Source: G963704535 sp963704535
GTDB taxonomy: Bacteria; Chloroflexota; Chloroflexia; Chloroflexales; Roseiflexaceae
Direction: 5' to 3'
Assembly: GCA_963704535.1 (NCBI GenBank)
Contig: OY969916.1
Coordinates: 5,890,001 to 5,954,000 of the forward strand
Length of the DNA: 64,000 nt
Part shown: in pieces, positions 60,108 through 64,000 of the stretch
How positions within the stretch are numbered: position 1 is the stretch's first letter
How the letters are laid out: every line of letters starts with the position of its first letter
The notes under the pieces: model-generated
Told to the model about the DNA's origin: nothing
The model's input: the letters and a program-made list of their open reading frames with translations, nothing else
Database searches by the model: none
Program-made: the position numbers and the translations under genes

Positions 60108-61463
60108 CTATGGAACGGTGGCGAGCAGCGGCCAACCCTGGTCGGTCTTGCTGCGGGCGAACAGCACCAGGTTCGTCGCGCCGGGCTTGACCTCAAAGAC
60201 CAGCGGCATACTAGTCGTCCCGCCGTTGGCCGGCACCTGATCCTCCATCCCGACATCGGCGTTGACGCCGCGGATCACATAGGCGCTGGAGACTTGCGGC
60301 TGCGGCTGATAAACATTGCCCTGCGCGTCTTTGACGACAAAGAAATCGGGCGGCAGCGGCTGGGGCGTCCCGGTGTTATTGGCCACTGCCATCAAGACGA
60401 TGACGAAGGTGTTGCCCGGCTGCGCGCTGAAGCTGCCGATCTGCGGGCCGACCACGGCGGCGCAACCAAGCGGGCAGAGGTCTGGGAAGCTGAAGTTCCA
60501 GCCATTCGCTTCAAGAACCGCCCCGACCTCGACCGGCGCCGGGTTCACATTGGCGAGTTCCGGGGGTGGCCCGACCGGCGCGGTTGTCGGCGTTAATCCA
60601 TCGGTGGGCGTAAGCGGGGTCGTGGGCGTAAGCGAGTCGGTGGGCGTAAGCGGAGTCGTGGGTATGAGCGAGTCAGTCGGCGTGAGCACGCCAATGCCCT
60701 CCAGAGTCGGCGTCGGGCCTGCCTCGACCGTCTCGGTGATACCGACGCCACCACGTACTGCGGTCGCGGTCGTATCGATGGCGACCTGCTGGCCACCGCC
60801 GAACAGGAATCTGTAGAGCAGGAAGAGCAGGCCAAGCCCGACCAGAGTGGCCAATCCCAGCAGCAGATAATTCGGCCCGCTGTTCACGGGAGCTGCGGCG
60901 CTATCGTCGTCGAACGCCCTGGTGCGGCTGGCCTCGCGCCGGGACTGCGCCCGCTCACGCGCCCGGTCGCGGCTCGACATTGCGGCGCGCTCGGTAGCAC
61001 GCTCAGAAGCGGCGCTGCTGGGCACCCCGACGAGCGTATCCTCCCCAAGCTCAATCCGAGGCGGCGTCTCGGCCCTGGGCACCGTGTCGTAGTCGTCGAA
61101 GGCCGAGTCAAGCTCGGCGGCATAGCGCTCCTCGTCGGTCAAATCGCGGGTGGACGGCGTGGAGGCTGGGGGCAACTCGACTGTCGGCGGGACAACCCGC
61201 TCATCGGCCCGTGCCGACGGCGCGGCACCCATCGCCTGAAGCCCTTTCTGAGCCATCTCGTTGCTCGGATCGAGCGCGACCACCTGTTCCAAGGCGACGC
61301 GGCGCTGATCAGGCCCGTCGGCGACACCGGCGAGCCACAGCCAGGCCTGCACATTGTCCGGCTCCTGGCGCGTCAGCAAGCTAAACAGGTTGCGTGCTTC
61401 CTCGCGGTTCCCCTCGCGTGCGGCCTCGATCCCGAGCTGCAGAATCGTATCTGACTCCGCCAT
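60108..61463 (-). CDS. TPR-like cytoplasmic domain, one membrane helix, extracytoplasmic beta domain (paralogue)
   Basis: 451 aa from ATG 61463. TPR pair LQLGIEAAREGNREEARNLF and VQAWLWLAGVADGPDQRRVA, acidic linker, basic stretch SSRDRARERAQSRREASRTR, membrane helix NYLLLGLATLVGLGLLFLLY, then a four-fold repeat of PLTPTDSLTPTT type and a DUF4352-like domain (WNFSFPDLCPLGCAAVVGPQ; NTFVIVLMAVANNTGTPQPL; VVKDAQGNVYQPQPQ). Cys residues in CPLGCA may form a disulphide outside the cell. Tandem paralogue of the next gene. Confidence 0.75.
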   Translation of the reverse strand: MAESDTILQLGIEAAREGNREEARNLFSLLTRQEPDNVQAWLWLAGVADGPDQRRVALEQVVALDPSNEMAQKGLQAMGAAPSARADERVVPPTVELPPASTPSTRDLTDEERYAAELDSAFDDYDTVPRAETPPRIELGEDTLVGVPSSAASERATERAAMSSRDRARERAQSRREASRTRAFDDDSAAAPVNSGPNYLLLGLATLVGLGLLFLLYRFLFGGGQQVAIDTTATAVRGGVGITETVEAGPTPTLEGIGVLTPTDSLIPTTPLTPTDSLTPTTPLTPTDGLTPTTAPVGPPPELANVNPAPVEVGAVLEANGWNFSFPDLCPLGCAAVVGPQIGSFSAQPGNTFVIVLMAVANNTGTPQPLPPDFFVVKDAQGNVYQPQPQVSSAYVIRGVNADVGMEDQVPANGGTTSMPLVFEVKPGATNLVLFARSKTDQGWPLLATVP

Positions 61464-61841
61464 GCGTGCTGCTACCTTTCTTGTACGCGCACGTACACAC
61501 AAGCTCCCGATTCATCCTGCTATGCGGGGCAGTCCACAGGCGTTTTTCGTCGTTTCACCTGAATTTTCAATAGTACCGAGGTTGATCAGTGTAGGAGAGC
61601 GACGGGTTCCGGCCCATTCTACCACACCACTGTTTTACGGTCAACACCCACATGTTCTGCTGGCGCGCTGGCAAGAGGTAGAGGGCGCCCATGGAGTCAG
61701 AAAGTGCAAAGAGTTTTCCACATGACTCCAGAGACAAGGTGACAAGGTGACAAAGGGTTGCTGAAGAGTAGAATCTATCCGCAATCCTCCTTCCTCCTGA
61801 TAGCTGGATAATGTTTTCGTGGTACCATGTCTGCAACAAAT

Positions 61842-62031
61842 GAAAAGGGAGGGGCAAGGGGAGGGCACCCTTCCCCTTAAACCCCACCCCATCCCGGTGG
61901 AATTGGAAAAGGGAGGGGCAAGGGGAGGGCACCCTTCCCCTTAAACCCCACCCCATCCCGGTGGAATTGGAAAGGGAGGGGCAAGGGGAGGGCACCCTTC
62001 CCCTTAAACCCCACCCCATCCCGATGGAAAA
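61842..62031. repeat. Three tandem 64-bp G-rich/C-rich elements
   Basis: Units start at 61842, 61906 and 61970, exactly 64 bases apart: GAAAAGGGAGGGGCAAGGGG, then AGGGCACCCTTCCCCTTAAA and CCCCACCCCATCCCGGTGGA. They are nearly identical. The array ends about 40 bases before the ribosome binding site of the cystathionine beta-synthase gene. Outside it, 61464-61841 has only a short GTGACAAG run near 61731. Confidence 0.9.
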
Positions 62032-62082
62032 AGACTATAGCTCGATGATGAGCATCTCTATGCGGTTAAGGAGGAACCTTTG

Positions 62083-63486
62083 ATGGCGACCGTCGATACC
62101 CTTGAGCCTACAAATACAATAGCAATCAAGGACACGATACTGGAGGCGATCGGCAACACGCCGCTGGTGCGCCTGCACAAAGTCGCGCGCGGCGTGCGGC
62201 CCGAGCTGCTGGCCAAGGTTGAGTTTCTCAACCCCGGCGGTAGCGTCAAGGACCGCATCGGCCTGGCGATGATCGAAGCGGCCGAGCGCGAGGGGCGGCT
62301 ACGGCCGGGCGGTACGATCGTCGAGGGCACCAGCGGCAACACCGGCGTCGGCCTGGCGATCGCGGCAGCGATTAAGGGCTACAAGACGATCTTTGTCATG
62401 CCCGACAAGATGAGCGACGAGAAGATCCGCCAACTCCGCGCGTTCGGCGCGCGTGTCGTGATCACCCCCACCGCCGTCGAGCCGGAGGACCCGCGCTCGT
62501 ACTACTCGGTCTCGCGCCGGCTGGCCGAGGAAACTCCCAACGCCATCCTGGCCGGCCAGTATTGGAACCCGGCCAACCCCGAAGCCCACTACCAGACGAC
62601 TGGGCCAGAGCTTTGGCGGCAGACCGGCGGCCGCATCAAGGTGTTTATTACCGGCCTGGGCACCGGCGGGACGATCTCCGGCACCGGCCGCTTCCTCAAG
62701 GAGCAGAACCCAGACATCAGGATCGTCGGCGTCGACCCGATCGGCTCGCTGCTCCACCACTACTTCCGCACCCGCGAGTTTGGCCCGGCCCACAGCTACA
62801 AGGTCGAAGGGGTCGGCGAGGACTTCCTGCCCTCCACCCTCGACTTCGACGTGATCAACGACGTCGTCCAGGTCAACGACCGAGAAAGCTTCACAATGAC
62901 CCGCCGGCTGGTCCGCGAGGAGGGTCTGTTCTGCGGCGGGTCGAGCGGGATGGCGGCCGCCGGTGCGCTGAAGTGGCTGCGCACCAACGGCACCCACCTG
63001 GCCGAAGACGACGTGGTGGTCGTGCTGCTGCCCGACAGCGGCTCGCGCTACCTCTCCAAGGTCTTCGACGACAACTGGATGCGCGAGAATGGCTTCCTGG
63101 AGCAAGGCTCGGTCGGCGATCTCATCCACTCCCGCGCGCAGGAGCTGATCGTCGCCCGCTGCGACAACACTGTCGAGTCGGTGATTCGCCAGATGAAGGC
63201 TCACAGCATCTCACAGATGCCGGTGCTTGATGAGCACGAACGGCTGGAGGGCCTGGTCGGCGAGGGCGATCTGCTCGATTACCTGATCTCGGGCGGCGCG
63301 ATGGACCACCCGATCTCCGAGGTGATCAACCGCAACGTGGCGACGGTGAGCGCCGAGACTCCAGTGGACGAGTTGCCGACGGTCCTGGGCCGCGGCCCGG
63401 CGGCGGTGGTGCTGGAGAATGAGCAGGTGATCGGGATCGTGACCAAGATCGACGTGATCGACTTCCTGGCCAGCCGGGGCAGGTAA
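62083..63486 (+). CDS. cbs: Cystathionine beta-synthase with C-terminal CBS pair
   Basis: 467 aa from ATG 62083 (AAGGAGG at 62068-62074). Condenses serine (or O-acetylserine) with homocysteine in transsulfuration, using PLP. Catalytic domain: EAIGNTPLVRLHKVARGVRP, PLP Lys in NPGGSVKDRIGLAMIE (about residue 56), GTSGNTGVGLAIAAAIKGYK, phosphate loop ITGLGTGGTISGTGRFL, and VVVLLPDSGSRYLSKVFDDN. Residues about 345-465 form two CBS domains (VESVIRQMKAHSISQMPVLD; AAVVLENEQVIGIVTKIDVI), the adenosyl-binding regulatory module. No N-terminal haem domain, as usual in bacteria. Confidence 0.95.
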   Translation: MATVDTLEPTNTIAIKDTILEAIGNTPLVRLHKVARGVRPELLAKVEFLNPGGSVKDRIGLAMIEAAEREGRLRPGGTIVEGTSGNTGVGLAIAAAIKGYKTIFVMPDKMSDEKIRQLRAFGARVVITPTAVEPEDPRSYYSVSRRLAEETPNAILAGQYWNPANPEAHYQTTGPELWRQTGGRIKVFITGLGTGGTISGTGRFLKEQNPDIRIVGVDPIGSLLHHYFRTREFGPAHSYKVEGVGEDFLPSTLDFDVINDVVQVNDRESFTMTRRLVREEGLFCGGSSGMAAAGALKWLRTNGTHLAEDDVVVVLLPDSGSRYLSKVFDDNWMRENGFLEQGSVGDLIHSRAQELIVARCDNTVESVIRQMKAHSISQMPVLDEHERLEGLVGEGDLLDYLISGGAMDHPISEVINRNVATVSAETPVDELPTVLGRGPAAVVLENEQVIGIVTKIDVIDFLASRGR

Positions 63487-63495
63487 CAGATTGTA

Positions 63496-63559
63496 GGAGA
63501 TTAGAGATTGGAGATTGATCACCACACCTCAATCTCCAATCTCTAATCCCTAATCTCCT
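63496..63559. repeat. Heptamer-arm hairpin, GAGATTA/GAGATTG type
   Basis: GGAGATTAGAGATTGGAGAT on the left; CAATCTCCAATCTCTAATCC then CTAATCTCC on the right. Seven-base units in both arms. Between convergent genes. Confidence 0.88.
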
Positions 63560-63582
63560 CGCAGAACCACTGTGGTTGACCA

Positions 63583-63843
63583 CTACCCCAAGCGCACCAG
63601 GAGCCAGAGCACGACCCCCACCAGCAGCACATTCATGCCGATCAAGACCCGCTGCCAGGTGCGGACGGAGGCCAGCGTGATATCCAGGGTTTTTTGGCGC
63701 GCCTGCCGCGCCTGGTTATCCCACTCGGCGGCTGTGACGATCAACTCCCGCAGCATGGCAAGCTCAGTGGCCAGCTCATTGATCTGATCGGCTAGCCGCG
63801 TCAGCACGGCGTGCAGGTCGGACGGGGCATCGCGCTCGCTCAC
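63583..63843 (-). CDS. Small membrane-anchored coiled-coil protein
   Basis: 86 aa starting at GTG 63843. AAGGAG touches an ATG six bases earlier, so the GTG gives the better spacing. RDAPSDLHAVLTRLADQINE, LATELAMLRELIVTAAEWDN: a coiled coil, followed by one C-terminal membrane helix (VLIGMNVLLVGVVLWLLV). Looks like a tail-anchored or single-pass helper protein; function unknown. Likely co-transcribed with the gene that enters from the right edge. Confidence 0.7.
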   Translation of the reverse strand: MSERDAPSDLHAVLTRLADQINELATELAMLRELIVTAAEWDNQARQARQKTLDITLASVRTWQRVLIGMNVLLVGVVLWLLVRLG

Positions 63844-63878
63844 ACACATCTCCTTCCGTTGGCCCCAGCGCCGTCCGG

Positions 63879-64000
63879 CTACCCGTGCAGTCGGGCGATC
63901 TCTGCCTCGCACCAGGCGCGCGCCTCGCTCGCCCACTCGAAGTGTGGGCCGTCGTGGCGCTCGTGGGGCGGGACACCCCGCTCGATGTAGGGGTACCAAT
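63879..64000 (-). CDS. C-terminal fragment of a gene extending beyond the right edge
   Basis: On the minus strand the frame WYPYIERGVPPHERHDGPHF then EWASEARAWCEAEIARLHG ends at TAG 63881-63879. It is open to the window edge and has natural composition, unlike the overlapping Arg/Pro-rich frames. The downstream small gene starts 35 bases later. Too little is present to name a family. Confidence 0.6.
   Translation of the reverse strand, partial: WYPYIERGVPPHERHDGPHFEWASEARAWCEAEIARLHG

Overview
The window is GC-rich chromosomal DNA, best explained as a filamentous member of the Chloroflexota (class Chloroflexia, Roseiflexaceae/Kouleothrix-like). This assignment is an inference. It rests on the three-part nucleotidyltransferase / left-handed beta-helix / phosphomannomutase protein, a long class 3 FBPase, a secreted beta-helix protein ending in ELPLVVR, a membrane-bound BTAD regulator, STAND-TPR proteins, IS110 and IS4 elements, and very many hairpin repeats between genes. 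I saw no rRNA, tRNA or CRISPR array.

Layout. 1-3.0 kb: two tandem phosphotransferase-fold proteins whose catalytic Asp is replaced. 3.1-6.2 kb: uracil-DNA glycosylase, a WecA-like sugar-phosphate transferase and an MFS exporter. 6.4-9.1 kb: two SH3-type proteins, an SCP2 protein and a phasin with its own promoter. 9.2-10.5 kb: IS110-family element inside a palindromic site. 10.7-13.2 kb: mannose-1-phosphate guanylyltransferase/phosphomannomutase gene with five frame breaks. 13.3-17.5 kb: OsmC, DoxX and a secreted beta-helix protein. 17.6-20.2 kb: a 43-bp tandem repeat, four regularly spaced 18-bp palindromes and a solitary adenine DNA methyltransferase. 20.3-25.5 kb: GT4 glycosyltransferase, fbp, and an IS4-type element that landed on the fbp stop codon. 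25.7-30.3 kb: zinc-ribbon protein, methyltransferase, B12-binding radical SAM enzyme and an HTH/membrane gene bracketed by a 99-bp duplication. 30.3-32.4 kb: VapBC-like pair, orphan HigA-type protein, an attC-like site and a TIR gene that looks like an integron cassette. 32.5-37.6 kb: 7TM-GAF-BTAD regulator, BNR lipoprotein and a sigma-factor operon. 38.0-43.1 kb: AAA-winged-helix ATPase followed by a kinase-like/NB-ARC/TPR protein, the best candidate conflict system here. 43.1-54.8 kb: acyl-CoA ligase, M48 protease, large GMC oxidoreductase, hydrolase-hydrolase-ACT operon and a universal stress protein. 55.0-58.4 kb: small TA-like genes, a divergent XRE regulator and two more attC-like sites plus a half site, suggesting an integrase-less cassette cluster. 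58.9-64.0 kb: two paralogous TPR/membrane proteins, cystathionine beta-synthase and two small genes at the right edge.

Three themes link the window. First, hairpin repeats of several families sit in almost every intergenic gap, and some lie in frame inside genes. Second, three attC-like sites of 127-129 bp share one orientation. Third, 13 reading-frame breaks are visible, 11 of them +1, which points to consensus insertion errors as much as to gene decay. All coordinates and motifs were read by eye, and no database search was run.
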